Positions 24,874 through 35,368 of a stretch of 51,572 nucleotides of DNA are shown piece after piece. Under the pieces are notes generated by a model. It was not told the origin of the DNA. It worked only from the letters and a program-made list of their open reading frames with translations, and made no database searches. The position numbers and the translations under genes were made by a program. This DNA comes from Chthoniobacterales bacterium (lineage in GTDB: Bacteria > Verrucomicrobiota > Verrucomicrobiia > Chthoniobacterales > JACTMZ01). The DNA lies in NCBI GenBank assembly GCA_018883245.1, contig VEQL01000018.1, positions 1 through 51,572 on the forward strand, given 5' to 3'. Numbering within the stretch: position 1 is the first letter of the stretch; each line of letters opens with the position of its first letter.

Positions 24874-25833
24874 CTATGCGATGAGTTCCCGCACGGCGCC
24901 GAACACGTCGCGGGCGGCCACGTAGCCGAAATGTCCCTGCGGACTCACAATGACGCGGGAGCCCCGCCAGGCGTCCGCGAGTGCCTCCACGCGATCGGGC
25001 GGGGCGATCCGGTCGTAAGCGCCCACACCGAGGATGGTGCGATCGGGCGGGGTGCGGGGTTTGCCGTGCAGCGGCGAACTCAGGTGCGCGTGGCGCCGCG
25101 TTATCGCACCATCGATTCCGTTGCGCTTGAGCAAGTGCCGGATGGTCGCGCCGGCGGGGCTTTCCCACATGGCATGCTCCACATCGGCGATCGGCTGGAG
25201 CAGCGCGATGAAGGAAATGTCCTGTTCGAGCGATGACAAAAGGGCGCCCGTCCACGCGCCGTAGCTGGTGCCGAAGATGCCGAACTCCGTGCAGCCTTTC
25301 GAGCGCATCCAGTCCATAAGTTGTCGCGATTCGCTCACGCCTTGGCGCAGCCCTTCTCCGTTGCGGATGAGGTTCGCCGTCATTGCCAGTTCGCCGTTGA
25401 GGTAGCCGCGCGGGCGGCGTCCGTAGTGGAACGGCAGGTGGATGAACGCGGCGTTCCAGCCGAGTTCGTTGAAGCGCGTTGCCAAGCGCCGGTAGCCGGT
25501 GTCGTTGACGGACATCAGCGCGTGCAGAATAAGCACCGTGGGTGCGCTCCAACCGTTCTTGCAGAGCTGGATCCATGCGGAAGCGCGATCGTTGTGGTCC
25601 AGGCCCAGCGGGTGGGGGCTCTGCCAGACGACATGGCCTTCCGAAGCCTCCACCGGATGGAGTGCCGGTGCGGCGTAGAATTGTTCGCGCGTGAGCGCTG
25701 CGCAGCGCTCGATGTAGGTCTCAAGTTCCTCCCGCGTGACGACGTGGTGCCGGTGGCGCCATTGGGCAAGGTTGAGCAGGGCGCACGTTGATGCGTCGGC
25801 CGCGCGGGCCCATTGGCGTCGCAACAATTCCAT
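24874..25833 (-). CDS. Alpha/beta hydrolase, unknown substrate
   Basis: 319 residues with an alpha/beta-hydrolase core. The nucleophile elbow is FGTSYGAWTG (GxSxG), the oxyanion region VLILHALMSV, the late Asp lies in GVGAYDRIAPPDRVEAL, and the catalytic His in SPQGHFGYV. No signal peptide, so cytoplasmic. The N-terminal 90 residues are a family-specific helical cap (RRQWARAADAS). The layout resembles the ABHD18/DUF2048-like group, at low certainty. It lies 3 nt downstream of plsC, which may hint at a lipid substrate. Confidence 0.65.
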   Translation of the reverse strand: MELLRRQWARAADASTCALLNLAQWRHRHHVVTREELETYIERCAALTREQFYAAPALHPVEASEGHVVWQSPHPLGLDHNDRASAWIQLCKNGWSAPTVLILHALMSVNDTGYRRLATRFNELGWNAAFIHLPFHYGRRPRGYLNGELAMTANLIRNGEGLRQGVSESRQLMDWMRSKGCTEFGIFGTSYGAWTGALLSSLEQDISFIALLQPIADVEHAMWESPAGATIRHLLKRNGIDGAITRRHAHLSSPLHGKPRTPPDRTILGVGAYDRIAPPDRVEALADAWRGSRVIVSPQGHFGYVAARDVFGAVRELIA

Positions 25834-25836
25834 TGC

Positions 25837-26535
25837 TCAAGCCCGTCCTTTGCGCCTTTGAGGCGTTTGCGGAAGGCACTCGGGCGGGATGCCGGCTTCC
25901 CGGACAGTGCGCTCGTAAAGGCCGCGGATTTTTCCGCCCAAGAGGGCTTCGAATGCGGTCCGTGCCGCGGCCTTGTCGCCCTCGCGCGCGGGCGGTGGCA
26001 ACGGCTCGCCGAAAATCACCCACACACTGGCGCGCCGCAGCGGAAGCCAGCAGCTCGGTGCGTAGAGTGCATCGCTTCCGATTACCGCGCACGGGAGCAC
26101 GGGCGCCTGCGTCATTTGCGCGAGCGCGGCCACCCCGGGTTTGAGCGGTGCCCCCTCGAGGACCGACTCCGCGCCGGTCCGGAGTCCGCCTTCCGGAAAA
26201 ACCCCGACCATCCGTCCGCGCTCGAGGCGTGCGATGGCAGTCCGCACCGCCGCATAATCCATTTTTCCGCGGCCGACGGGGAAAGATCCCACCCAGCGCA
26301 GCAGCGCGGCCAGCACGGGGTTGCGGAAAAGTTCCTCCATCGCCATCCAGTCCACCGGGCGTCCGGTGCTGATGCCGATGAGCGGGGGGTCGAAATGGCT
26401 TATGTGGTTCGGCGCGAGGATGCAGGGTCCGGTTGCAGGCACGTTCGAGCGCCCGAGGACTCGGCGGTGCACGAAGGGCGCCATGAAGACGCGCACGAAA
26501 GCGGCGCCGAGGCCGTAGCCGGAGGAGGAAAGCAT
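25837..26535 (-). CDS. plsC: 1-acyl-glycerol-3-phosphate acyltransferase (PlsC family)
   Basis: 232 residues. The acyltransferase motif I is NHISHFD, motif III is VGVFPEGGLRTG, and the N-terminal YGLGAAFVRVFMAPF is a weak membrane-associating segment. The family makes phosphatidic acid at the inner membrane, although some members acylate other lipids. The open frame extends 23 codons further, but ATG 26535 (MLSSSGYG) avoids overlap with udg, whose stop is 2 nt upstream. Confidence 0.82.
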   Translation of the reverse strand: MLSSSGYGLGAAFVRVFMAPFVHRRVLGRSNVPATGPCILAPNHISHFDPPLIGISTGRPVDWMAMEELFRNPVLAALLRWVGSFPVGRGKMDYAAVRTAIARLERGRMVGVFPEGGLRTGAESVLEGAPLKPGVAALAQMTQAPVLPCAVIGSDALYAPSCWLPLRRASVWVIFGEPLPPPAREGDKAAARTAFEALLGGKIRGLYERTVREAGIPPECLPQTPQRRKGRA

Positions 26536-26536
26536 T

Positions 26537-27325
26537 TTATTTCGCGGAGAGGAAAAAGTTGCGCTGCTTTTCAGAGACGGGCATTCCGAGCTTTTCCATG
26601 ACAAGCATCATGTCTTCCCAGACTTTGCGCTTCTCCGCATTGGAGTCGTTGCGGAGGAGGTAGGATGGATGGTAGGTCGGCAGCAGGGGGATGTCGCCGA
26701 ACGAATACCAGCGGCCGCGCATGGCGCCCATCGATTCATCCGTGCCCACGAGCCCTTGCATGGCTGTCTTGCCGAGGGCTACCAGAATGCGCGGCTGGAT
26801 CACCGCGATCTGTTCGCGCAGGTAGGGAAGGCAGTTCTGCATTTCCTGCGGGGTCGGCGGACGGTTCCCCGGCGAACCTTTTGGAATGTCGGGGCGGCAC
26901 TTGAGCACGTTGGCGATATACACATCGTTGCGGGACAAACCCATGGCGCCGATGATCCTCGTGAGAAGTTCGCCGGCGCGTCCGACGAACGGCTCGCCGA
27001 GGCGATCTTCGTCGGCGCCCGGGGCCTCGCCCACGAACATGAGGTCCGCTTCGGGATTCCCGGTGCCGAAAACGGTCTGCGTGCGGAAAGACGCGAGGTG
27101 CGCGCAAATGCGGCACGCTTTCACCGCTTCGCTGATCGCGGCGAGGCGTGCTACGCGGGGGGGTCCGGATTTCACATCCTGGCTTCCAGAGGTCTGGGGC
27201 GCGGGCATTTTTGCCAAGCGGTCCAGCGCTTCGCGCGAAACGCCCGTGTGCCGAGCCCCGAGCAAATCGCGTCGGGTGCGCAGGGATAGCTCGAGGAGGG
27301 CAGCGGCTTCGTCGATGGAGGACAT
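26537..27325 (-). CDS. Family 4/5-type uracil-DNA glycosylase (Fe-S)
   Basis: 262 residues. Motif 1 is GEAPGADEDRLGEPFVGRAG and motif 2 is HPSYLLR. Cysteines in ACRICAHL, NVLKCRP and QNCLPYL fit the [4Fe-4S] ligands of type 4 enzymes. It removes uracil from DNA in base-excision repair. The N-terminal 70 residues form a helical, lineage-variable extension. The open frame continues far upstream, inside the cca gene; the ATG at 27325 starts the family sequence (MSSIDEAAALL). Confidence 0.88.
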   Translation of the reverse strand: MSSIDEAAALLELSLRTRRDLLGARHTGVSREALDRLAKMPAPQTSGSQDVKSGPPRVARLAAISEAVKACRICAHLASFRTQTVFGTGNPEADLMFVGEAPGADEDRLGEPFVGRAGELLTRIIGAMGLSRNDVYIANVLKCRPDIPKGSPGNRPPTPQEMQNCLPYLREQIAVIQPRILVALGKTAMQGLVGTDESMGAMRGRWYSFGDIPLLPTYHPSYLLRNDSNAEKRKVWEDMMLVMEKLGMPVSEKQRNFFLSAK

Positions 27326-27333
27326 TTGCGGGT

Positions 27334-28665
27334 CTATTTTTTGAAAATTGGGACGGGGTGATTCGCCTTGATCCAAGCAAGGGCTTCTTCCTTGCCGGTC
27401 AGTGTGCCTTCGAGTTGTGCGGTTTGCACGGCCTCGAGAACTTGACCGAAATGCGGGCCCGGTTTCCATCCGAGCGCCATGAGGTCGTGGCCCGTGACCA
27501 ACGGCGGAGGGATCAGGGGTTCGTTGGCGAATTCCACGGACTTCGCCTTGAGAAAATCGTAATTGTCCAACGCTCCGTGGCTGCTTTGGCAATCGACGCG
27601 GTGAAGTTCGAGTTCCTCTTCGAATCCCTCGCGCGCCATGAAACGTTTCAATTTTGCCGTGCGCATGTTCTGCACGTCCTTGAACACCATGTGCTGGCGG
27701 ACTGCCTCGGTCACCCGGTCGATCTCCGCGCGCGAAAAGCGCAGTCTTTCCATCACGCGCTCGGTCATGGACGCGCCGACACGGTCGTGTCCGCTGAAAC
27801 GGATGCGGTCCTCGTCGGCGTGATAGCGGTAGGTGGGCGGTTTGCCGATGTCGTGGAACAGGACCGACAACGACAGCGAGGCGGGGGCCCCTGGCGGGAG
27901 AAGTTCCAGCATCGCCCGCGTGTGGACGAAGACATCGCCTTCCGGGTGGAATTGCGCCGGCTGCTCGCAGCCCTTCAGCGCCTCGATCTCCGGGAGGATT
28001 TCGCGCATCAACCCGCTTCGGTCCAGCAGGTCGAAGCCGAGGACGCGGTTGCTGTGGGCAAGGATCTTGACGAGTTCCTCGCGGATCCGCTCGGCGCTGA
28101 CCGCGTGGATGTCGGCGGCATGGGATTTGAGCGCGTCCCAAGTGCGCGGCTCGATGTCATAGCCGAACCGCGCGGCGAATCTCACGGCGCGGAGCAGGCG
28201 GAGTTTGTCTTCGCGAAAGCGCGCCACGGGATCCCCGATGGCACGCAGCGTGCGCGTGTCGAGGTCCGCGCGTCCGCCCACGAAATCGATGAACCGGTCT
28301 GCCACCGGGTCGTGGAACATTCCGTTGATGGTGAAATCGCGCCGAGCCGCATCTTCCTCCGGCGTGGAAAACGTGACCATCTCGGGCCGGCGCCCGTCGA
28401 TGTATTCGTGATCCGAGCGGAACGTGGCGACTTCAAAGGCGCGGCCGTGTTCCATCACCAGGATCACGCCGAAATGCGCTCCGACCGCCTGGGTGTGGGT
28501 GAAGACGCGTTGCACTTCAGCGGGTTTGGCCGATGTGGCGATGTCGTAGTCGTGAGGTTCATGCCCGAGCAACTCGTCGCGCACGCATCCGCCGGCGAAA
28601 TATGCCGTGTGCCCCGCCTGCTGCAGGCGGCGTGCGATGTCGGTCGCGGCGGACTTGAGATCCAT
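27334..28665 (-). CDS. cca: CCA-adding/poly(A) polymerase-type nucleotidyltransferase with HD domain
   Basis: 443 residues. The class II nucleotidyltransferase head has GGCVRDELLG and the catalytic HDYDIATSAKP. RRDFTINGMFHDP and the FREDKLRLLRAVRFAARF primer-recognition segments follow. A C-terminal HD domain (LFHDIGKPPTYRYH) suggests phosphohydrolase activity. It adds or repairs CCA at tRNA 3' ends, though a poly(A) polymerase role cannot be excluded from sequence. Both tRNAs in this window already encode CCA. Confidence 0.9.
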   Translation of the reverse strand: MDLKSAATDIARRLQQAGHTAYFAGGCVRDELLGHEPHDYDIATSAKPAEVQRVFTHTQAVGAHFGVILVMEHGRAFEVATFRSDHEYIDGRRPEMVTFSTPEEDAARRDFTINGMFHDPVADRFIDFVGGRADLDTRTLRAIGDPVARFREDKLRLLRAVRFAARFGYDIEPRTWDALKSHAADIHAVSAERIREELVKILAHSNRVLGFDLLDRSGLMREILPEIEALKGCEQPAQFHPEGDVFVHTRAMLELLPPGAPASLSLSVLFHDIGKPPTYRYHADEDRIRFSGHDRVGASMTERVMERLRFSRAEIDRVTEAVRQHMVFKDVQNMRTAKLKRFMAREGFEEELELHRVDCQSSHGALDNYDFLKAKSVEFANEPLIPPPLVTGHDLMALGWKPGPHFGQVLEAVQTAQLEGTLTGKEEALAWIKANHPVPIFKK

Positions 28666-28682
28666 GGCCGGAGATTATGCGG

Positions 28683-28699
28683 TGCCGTGCGGCACGGCA
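28683..28699. repeat. Inverted repeat between cca and the exporter gene
   Basis: TGCCGTGC-G-GCACGGCA, perfect 8-bp arms, ends 2 nt before the ATG at 28702 and lies 18 bp upstream of the divergent cca start. Could be an operator for either gene, or a hairpin hiding the 28702 start. Confidence 0.4.
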
Positions 28700-28701
28700 A
28701 A

Positions 28702-29172
28702 ATGTCCTTTTGTCGGGCGCGGTCCCGGCGATGCTTCCGGTCCGTGAGCATTGCCGGCATCAGCACCGCCTTCGGGCTGGGATTCGTTTACTTCATCGCT
28801 TCGATCCCGGCGGGGATGGCGGCAGGGGCGGGCGCTTGGACGGCTGCCATCGCGGCGTGGTTCGGCTACTCGGCAGGGGGAGCGGTCGTTCTGCTCGCCG
28901 GTGCGCCGCTGCGTTCGTGGCTCGTGCGCAAACTGCGCATACCGGCCGAGCGCGACACGTCCAAATTTATCTGGCGTGCCTGGGATCGCTGGGGTCTGGC
29001 CGGTCTCGCGATCCTTGCGCCGGTGACAATCGGTCCGCAGGCCACGGCCATCATCGCCCTGGCCGTCGGTGAAAGGTGGCCGCGCATTCTCGCGGCGGTC
29101 TCGCTCGGCGTCCTCCCATGGTGCGCACTGTTCGCGTCGCTCGCCGCGTTCGGGATCAGCTGGACGAAGTGA
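28702..29172 (+). CDS. Small multidrug-export-like membrane protein
   Basis: 156 residues from ATG 28702; a GTG at 28744 (VSIAGIST) is an equally good start and avoids the basic lead MSFCRARSRRCFRS. It is nearly all membrane: about four hydrophobic segments (STAFGLGFVYFIASIPAGMA, IAAWFGYSAGGAVVLLAG, GLAGLAILAPVTIGPQAT, ILAAVSLGVLPWCALFA). The pattern suits the Sm_multidrug_ex family, whose transport role is poorly proven. The last 17 nt overlap the convergent fau gene. Confidence 0.6.
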   Translation: MSFCRARSRRCFRSVSIAGISTAFGLGFVYFIASIPAGMAAGAGAWTAAIAAWFGYSAGGAVVLLAGAPLRSWLVRKLRIPAERDTSKFIWRAWDRWGLAGLAILAPVTIGPQATAIIALAVGERWPRILAAVSLGVLPWCALFASLAAFGISWTK

Positions 29173-29704
29173 GCACCAGATCGACCTCTTGGTCGTGCGG
29201 TTCTGCGGGCAATTCCGGCGAGATTTGGCACGGGAAACAGACGCCGGCGCGCAATACCGTCTTCGGAAGATCTGCCAGCAAGCGGTCATAAAACCCGCGC
29301 CCGCGACCGAGGCGCGCGCCATCGGAAGTAAAGGCCAGTCCGGGAACGAAGATTATTTCCATCTCGCGCGTATCGACGGCCGGGCATTGTGCCGGATCGG
29401 GTTCCATCACGCCGAAAGCGCCGCGTTTCAGTTGATCCGCGTTTTGCACGGCGTGAAAAACCAGGCGGTCGTCTTCGATGCGCGGCAAGAGAACTTTTTT
29501 TGAATCGGTCCATTGCAGGGGCTGCAAATCGGGTTCCCCGGGCAGCGCCGCGTAGGCCGCGATTGTCCGCGCTGCTTGCCAGCGCGGCAACGATGCGATA
29601 CTCGTCCGAATGCTTTCCGAGGCTGCCGCGCATGCGGCGGGAGTCATCCCTGCGAGTTGTTCGCGCATGATGCGGCGCAGCTCCGCTTTTGTCGGGGAAG
29701 GCAT
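29156..29704 (-). CDS. 5-formyltetrahydrofolate cyclo-ligase
   Basis: 182 residues. The N-terminal KAELRRIMREQLAGM, the substrate loop AAYAALPGEPDLQPL and the ATP/substrate segment ARLGRGRGFYDRLLADL are diagnostic. It converts 5-formyl-THF to 5,10-methenyl-THF with ATP in cytoplasmic one-carbon metabolism. It diverges from the MBL-fold gene with only 9 bp between starts. Confidence 0.9.
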   Translation of the reverse strand: MPSPTKAELRRIMREQLAGMTPAACAAASESIRTSIASLPRWQAARTIAAYAALPGEPDLQPLQWTDSKKVLLPRIEDDRLVFHAVQNADQLKRGAFGVMEPDPAQCPAVDTREMEIIFVPGLAFTSDGARLGRGRGFYDRLLADLPKTVLRAGVCFPCQISPELPAEPHDQEVDLVLTSSS

Positions 29705-29713
29705 GGAGACAAA

Positions 29714-30667
29714 GTGAGCGCTGACGAGAATCCAGACAAGCCCGTGCAGAAGAAACGCCGCATTTTGCCGCGTCTGCGCCACCGGCCCGAGAATCGCGTG
29801 GGTCTGCGCCCCGGAGAAGGTTGGCGCGGGAGAAATTTTTTCTCCGAGGTCGTGTGGCCCAGCTTGTTCCAAAAGCGGCATGGCGAGTCGCGCGCCCCGG
29901 TTTTTCCGCGGCTGGATGCGGGCCAAGTCGCGCTCACTTGGATCGGGCATGCTTCGTTTCTTCTGCAGGCGCCCGGGATCAATGTGCTGATCGATCCGAA
30001 CTGGGCGCGCTGGCTGAAGGTCATCAAGCGCCTGCGTGAACCCGGTCTGGAATTGCATGCGCTGCCGGACATCGATGCGGTCCTCGTCACCCATGCGCAT
30101 TTCGATCATCTCGACCGCAAAACATTGCGCCGCGTGGCCAGCGAGCAGCCGATCGTCGTGCCGCGCAATGTCGGACGTCTCGTTCAAGGGCTCGGTTTCG
30201 ACCGCGTGCACGAACTCGATGTGTGGCAAACCGTCCAACTCGGACCGGTCCGCGTCACCATGACGCCCGCGCACCATTGGGGCGCGCGCATGCTGGCCGA
30301 TACCCACCGGGGATTCGGCGGATTCCTAATCGAGGTCGAAGGGCGATCGATCCTGCATTGCGGCGACAGCGCCTATTTCCCCGGTTTCGCCGAGATCGGC
30401 AAACGGCGCCCCGTCGAAATCGCCCTCATGCCGATCGGCGCCTACGATCCGCCCAGCGGGCGCGAAGTCCACATGACGCCCGAGGACGCGCTGCGCGCGT
30501 TTGTCGAGTTGGGCGCGCAGACGCTGGTCCCCATGCACTACGGCACGTTCCAGCTCAGCTATGAGCCTCCGTGGGAACCGCCCTCCCGCCTCATCGAGTG
30601 CGCGGGCGCACAGGGAATGCTCGACCGTGTCTGCTTCCTTCGCGAGGGCGAGCCGCGGGTTTTCTGA
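29714..30667 (+). CDS. MBL-fold metal-dependent hydrolase (NAPE-PLD/UlaG-like)
   Basis: 317 residues from GTG 29714, preceded by GGAG at a good spacing. Zinc ligands are in THAHFDHLD, MTPAHHWG, ILHCGDSAYF and VPMHYGTF. The arrangement and the C-terminal YEPPWEPPSRLIE look like the NAPE-PLD-type branch of metallo-beta-lactamase-fold hydrolases, which act on phosphodiesters. No signal peptide is evident. The true substrate is unknown. Confidence 0.78.
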   Translation: MSADENPDKPVQKKRRILPRLRHRPENRVGLRPGEGWRGRNFFSEVVWPSLFQKRHGESRAPVFPRLDAGQVALTWIGHASFLLQAPGINVLIDPNWARWLKVIKRLREPGLELHALPDIDAVLVTHAHFDHLDRKTLRRVASEQPIVVPRNVGRLVQGLGFDRVHELDVWQTVQLGPVRVTMTPAHHWGARMLADTHRGFGGFLIEVEGRSILHCGDSAYFPGFAEIGKRRPVEIALMPIGAYDPPSGREVHMTPEDALRAFVELGAQTLVPMHYGTFQLSYEPPWEPPSRLIECAGAQGMLDRVCFLREGEPRVF

Positions 30668-30672
30668 TCAGC

Positions 30673-31251
<579 letters not shown>

Positions 31252-31277
31252 GACAACTTTTCCGATATCCACGTTTG

Positions 31278-32036
31278 GTGGCAAAGCAAACCGAAAACGC
31301 ATCGCATCTGCGGGCCCACGACTACGCGTGGCTGGTCAAACGCTGGCGGGCGTTGGCGCGGCGCGAAGGTTGGCGCATGCGGAAATTCGCGCATGCCGAC
31401 GGCTTTCCAGTTTATGTCGTCGAGTCGCCGCCGAGCCCCGGCCCGCGGCTTTACTTGTCGGCCGGCATTCACGGTGACGAACCCGCGGCAACCGAGGCGC
31501 TCGTGGACTGGTGTGCCCGCCGTGCCGCCGCACTGAAAAAATGCGAAGTGCTCATCTTCCCTTGCCTCAATCCGTGGGGCCTCCAGCACAACGACCGCCA
31601 TGATGCGCGCGGGCGCGACCTCAACCGCGGCTACCATCGCAACGATGTCGCGGTGATCGAGGCGCAGAAGAAAATCCTGCGCGGCCGCGCCTTCGATGCG
31701 GCGGTCATGCTGCACGAGGACTTCGACGCACACGGCGTCTACCTCTACGAGATTCCCGGCGCGCGTCCGTTCTGGGGAGAAAAGCTGCTCGCCGCCGCGT
31801 CGCGGCATCTGCCTCGTGAACCGCGTCCGCGGGTGGAAGGACGTCGTTGCCGTCGCGGCCTCATCCGCACGCGCGTCACGCCGCGCACCCTTCCCGAGCA
31901 TCCGGAAGCGTTTTTCCTCCGCTTCGGTCACACCACGCGCAGCCTTACGATCGAAACACCCTCGGAATTTTCGATCACCACCCGCGTCGCCGCCCAAGGG
32001 GCTGTCTTGGACGCTGTTTTGAAGTTGCTGGGCTGA
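31278..32036 (+). CDS. M14-family zinc carboxypeptidase-like protein
   Basis: 252 residues from GTG 31278; a TTG one codon earlier is also possible. Zinc ligands are in [15 protein letters not shown] (HxxE) and [15 protein letters not shown] (His). DLNRGYHRN supplies the substrate-binding Asn-Arg, and the late IETPSEF offers the catalytic Glu. The short layout is like the M14 succinylglutamate desuccinylase/aspartoacylase or murein-tripeptide amidase groups. Substrate unknown; no signal peptide. It diverges from the cyclophilin gene with a 26-bp gap. Confidence 0.75.
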   Translation: MAKQTENASHLRAHDYAWLVKRWRALARREGWRMRKFAHADGFPVYVVESPPSPGPRLYLSAGIHGDEPAATEALVDWCARRAAALKKCEVLIFPCLNPWGLQHNDRHDARGRDLNRGYHRNDVAVIEAQKKILRGRAFDAAVMLHEDFDAHGVYLYEIPGARPFWGEKLLAAASRHLPREPRPRVEGRRCRRGLIRTRVTPRTLPEHPEAFFLRFGHTTRSLTIETPSEFSITTRVAAQGAVLDAVLKLLG

Positions 32037-32091
32037 TTGTATTTGTGCCCCGGAGCACGCAGGGCTATCTTTCCCGCTCTTTTTTCAAATT

Positions 32092-33405
32092 ATGGAAATC
32101 TTCGTCGAAAAGCAGCCGCATTGCCTGGCAACCCTCCGCGTGACTGTCCCGTCATCGACGGTCAAAAGTGCCCTCGAGAAATTGGCCGGCGAATACCGCA
32201 AGGCCGCCAAGCTTCCGGGGTTTCGTCCGGGCAAAGCGCCGGTCGCCGTCGTGGCCCGCAAATACAAGGAGGCCATCGCAGAGGAGGCGGTGAAGGATCT
32301 GCTGCGTTCCGCCGTCGATCGTGCCGCCAAGGAGAACAATCTCACCGTGCTCAACGCCTTCGATCTCAAGCACGGCGAAGTCGGCGAAAAGGATCTCGAT
32401 CTCACCGTCCAGCTCACCCTCGAGCCGGACTTCACGTTGCCCGACATCGCGCAACTCGACCTCGAGATCATGGAGGATGTGGTCACCGACGAACACGTGC
32501 ATGGTCATCTCAGCATGCTGCTCGAGCGCATGGCCGAGTTCTCCGATGTCAAAGATCGCGCCGTGCAGATCGGCGACTACGCGGTGCTCGACTTCGATGC
32601 GACGGTCGAGGGCAAGCCGCTGGGCGAGGTCTGCCCCGAGGCTCCTTCGACGATGAAGGGCGGCGAGGGGCTTTGGGTGATCATGGATGAGGAAAGCATG
32701 TGGCCGGGTTTCTGCGCGGGCATAGCGGGCGCCAGGGAGGGAGAGGAGCGCGCGGTCGAAGTGACAGTCCCGGAGGATTTCGCCGTGGCTTCGCTGCGTG
32801 GCAAGAAAATCGCGCACAAGGTGAAGCTCAAGGGTATCAAGGCCAAGAAACTCCCTGAACTCACCGACGAAGTCGCGCAGAAGATCGCAGGTCGCAGTGC
32901 GGATGAATTGCGCAAGACCATCCGCGAGCGCCTCGATGCCTCGGCCGCCGAACAGACGGAGCGCAGAAAGCGCACCGCGGCGCTCGAGCACCTCGTCAAG
33001 ACATGCGAGTTCGAGGTTCCCGCCTCGTTCGTCGTGGGCGAGGCGCGCCGCGTGGTGAAAGAAATCGTCGAGGCCGAGCAGATGCGCGGCCTCAGCGACG
33101 AGGATTTGCTGAGCAAGAAGGACGAGATTTTCCAGCACGCCCAGATGGGTGCCCAATTCCGCGTCAAGGCGGACTTCATCCTCACGCGGCTCGCGCGCGA
33201 GCACAAGATTGAGGCCACGCGCGACGAGCTTGCGGCGCACATCGCTGGGCTCGCCCAAAGGCTGAATATTCCGATGGACAAGCTGGTGAAGCAGCTCGTC
33301 AAACGCGAGGCCCTCGGATCGGTCGGCAACGACGTGGTGCGGGACAAGGCCCTTGATTTCCTCGCCTCCAAAGTTAAGGTCAAAAAAGCCGCGCCTCAGG
33401 AGTAA
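32092..33405 (+). CDS. tig: Trigger factor
   Basis: 437 residues. The N-terminal ribosome-binding domain carries the signature [10 protein letters not shown] at about residues 42-51. An FKBP-like middle domain (about 160-245) and a helical C-terminal domain follow, ending in a Lys-rich tail. It is the ribosome-associated chaperone that meets nascent chains. It leads the conserved tig-clpP-clpX cluster; its TAA overlaps a clpP ATG. Confidence 0.93.
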   Translation: MEIFVEKQPHCLATLRVTVPSSTVKSALEKLAGEYRKAAKLPGFRPGKAPVAVVARKYKEAIAEEAVKDLLRSAVDRAAKENNLTVLNAFDLKHGEVGEKDLDLTVQLTLEPDFTLPDIAQLDLEIMEDVVTDEHVHGHLSMLLERMAEFSDVKDRAVQIGDYAVLDFDATVEGKPLGEVCPEAPSTMKGGEGLWVIMDEESMWPGFCAGIAGAREGEERAVEVTVPEDFAVASLRGKKIAHKVKLKGIKAKKLPELTDEVAQKIAGRSADELRKTIRERLDASAAEQTERRKRTAALEHLVKTCEFEVPASFVVGEARRVVKEIVEAEQMRGLSDEDLLSKKDEIFQHAQMGAQFRVKADFILTRLAREHKIEATRDELAAHIAGLAQRLNIPMDKLVKQLVKREALGSVGNDVVRDKALDFLASKVKVKKAAPQE

Positions 33406-34082
33406 TGCTCCCCCGCGCCGGCGCGATGCTTATGAACACTCCCGACTTTTCCGGCAGCGCCGCGGCGCGCAATTCCATCCTCGTCCCCATGGTCGTCGAA
33501 CAGACCGGCCGCGGGGAGCGCAGCTACGACATCTACTCGCGTCTTCTCAAGGACCGCATCGTTTTCATCGGAACGCCGATCGACGACCACATCGCCAATC
33601 TGGTCATCGCCCAGATGCTTTTCCTCCAGATGGAGGATGCGAAAAAGGACATCCACATTTACATCAACTCCCCCGGAGGATCCGTCACCGCCGGGCTGGC
33701 CATTTATGACACGATGCAGTTCGTCACCTGCGATGTGAACACCTACTGCATGGGTATGGCCGCAAGCATGGGTGCGGTGCTGCTATGTGCCGGAACCAAG
33801 GGCAAGCGCTTCGCTCTCCCGAATTCGGACATCATGATTCACCAGGTCAGCGGCGGCGCCCAAGGCCAAGCCAGCGACGTGGAGCGCCAAGTCGAGTTCA
33901 TGTTCAAGCTCAAGCGGCGCCTCGAGTCCATCATCGCCCACCACACGGGCAAGACGGTCGATGACGTCCACAAAGACGCCGACCGCGATTACTACATGAC
34001 CGCGCAGGAGGCCAAAGACTACGGCCTGGTCGATGAGGTCGTGAAATCCCGCAAGGAAATCCCGGGCGCCGTGCCCGCCTGA
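33405..34082 (+). CDS. clpP: ATP-dependent Clp protease proteolytic subunit
   Basis: 225 residues from the ATG at 33405, which overlaps the tig stop (TAATG). Internal ATGs at 33426 and 33432 (MNTPDFSG) would give a more usual N-terminus, and the propeptide is normally removed. Catalytic Ser121 lies in [11 protein letters not shown], His146 in [10 protein letters not shown] and Asp195 in DRDYYM. It forms the cytoplasmic protease chamber that works with ClpX, encoded 4 nt downstream. Confidence 0.95.
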   Translation: MLPRAGAMLMNTPDFSGSAAARNSILVPMVVEQTGRGERSYDIYSRLLKDRIVFIGTPIDDHIANLVIAQMLFLQMEDAKKDIHIYINSPGGSVTAGLAIYDTMQFVTCDVNTYCMGMAASMGAVLLCAGTKGKRFALPNSDIMIHQVSGGAQGQASDVERQVEFMFKLKRRLESIIAHHTGKTVDDVHKDADRDYYMTAQEAKDYGLVDEVVKSRKEIPGAVPA

Positions 34083-34086
34083 CGCC

Positions 34087-35364
34087 ATGGCCCGGGCCAC
34101 CAACCTCACCATGTGCTCTTTCTGCGGGAAGAGCCACAGCGAGGTCCGCAAACTCATCGCCGGCCCCGGCGTTTATATCTGCGACAGCTGCGTAAGCCTC
34201 TGCAAGGGTATCCTCGACAAGGAACTCAAAGAGGAGTCGAAAAAGAGGGTCAGCACGGTCCGCGTCCCGAAGCCGGCCGAGATCAAAGCGGAACTCGATC
34301 ACTTTGTCGTAGGACAGGAGCTTGCGAAGAAGACGCTGTCGGTTGCGGTGCACAACCACTACAAGCGCATCGTTCACCACGCGTCCTCACGCGAGATTGC
34401 TTTGCCCGGCAGCGAGGATGTCGAACTCGACAAAAGCAACATCCTCCTCGTCGGTCCGACCGGCTCCGGAAAAACGCTGCTGGCCCGCACGCTGGCGCGG
34501 ATCCTCGACGTGCCGTTTTGCATGGCCGATGCGACCACGCTGACCGAAGCCGGCTATGTCGGCGAGGATGTGGAAAACATCGTCCTGCGCCTTTTGCAGG
34601 CCGCCGATTACGACGTGAAACGCGCGGAGATCGGCATCGTTTACATCGACGAAATCGACAAGATCGGTCGCAAGACGGACAACGTCAGCATCACCCGCGA
34701 CGTGTCCGGCGAAGGAGTGCAGCAGGCGCTCCTCAAGATCCTCGAGGGGACCACGTGCAATGTTCCCCCGCAGGGCGGACGCAAGCATCCGCAGCAGGAA
34801 TACATCCAAGTCAACACCGACAAGATCCTCTTCATTTGCGGCGGCGCTTTTGTCGGTCTCGAGAAGATCATTCAGCGTCGTCTTGGCAACCGCGTGCTCG
34901 GCTTCCATGCGCACGACGAGCGCAAGGGCACGGATCCCGTGGCCGCTTCGTCGGCCACGGTCCACCAAGTCGAACCCGAGGACCTCTTGGGCTTCGGGAT
35001 GATCCCCGAGTTCATCGGCCGCTTGCCGGTCGTGACCGCGCTCGATCAGCTCACCGAGGACGAACTTGTCACCATCCTTACCGAACCGAAAAACGCCATG
35101 GTCAAGCAATACAGCAAGCTCATGGCCATGGAGGGCGTGGATCTCAACATCACCAAGGACGGGCTCCGCGCGCTCGCCGAACGCGCCGTGAGCAAGGGAA
35201 CCGGCGCGCGCGCCCTGCGTTCCATGATGGAAAAAATCATGCTCGACGTGATGTATGACGTGCCCGGCCGCGAGGACATCGCCGAAGTGACGATCAATCG
35301 CGCGGTGGTCGAGGGACGCAAACCGCCGCTCCTGCGACGCAAGCAGGAGAAAGACGCGGCCTGA
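34087..35364 (+). CDS. clpX: ATP-dependent Clp protease ATP-binding subunit ClpX
   Basis: 425 residues. The N-terminal zinc domain has Cys10, Cys13, Cys32 and Cys35. The AAA+ core has Walker [14 protein letters not shown] and Walker [12 protein letters not shown], followed by the ClpP-docking IGF-type loop, here LGFGMIPEF. It unfolds tagged proteins and feeds them into ClpP. Confidence 0.97.
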   Translation: MARATNLTMCSFCGKSHSEVRKLIAGPGVYICDSCVSLCKGILDKELKEESKKRVSTVRVPKPAEIKAELDHFVVGQELAKKTLSVAVHNHYKRIVHHASSREIALPGSEDVELDKSNILLVGPTGSGKTLLARTLARILDVPFCMADATTLTEAGYVGEDVENIVLRLLQAADYDVKRAEIGIVYIDEIDKIGRKTDNVSITRDVSGEGVQQALLKILEGTTCNVPPQGGRKHPQQEYIQVNTDKILFICGGAFVGLEKIIQRRLGNRVLGFHAHDERKGTDPVAASSATVHQVEPEDLLGFGMIPEFIGRLPVVTALDQLTEDELVTILTEPKNAMVKQYSKLMAMEGVDLNITKDGLRALAERAVSKGTGARALRSMMEKIMLDVMYDVPGREDIAEVTINRAVVEGRKPPLLRRKQEKDAA

Positions 35365-35368
35365 CCCG

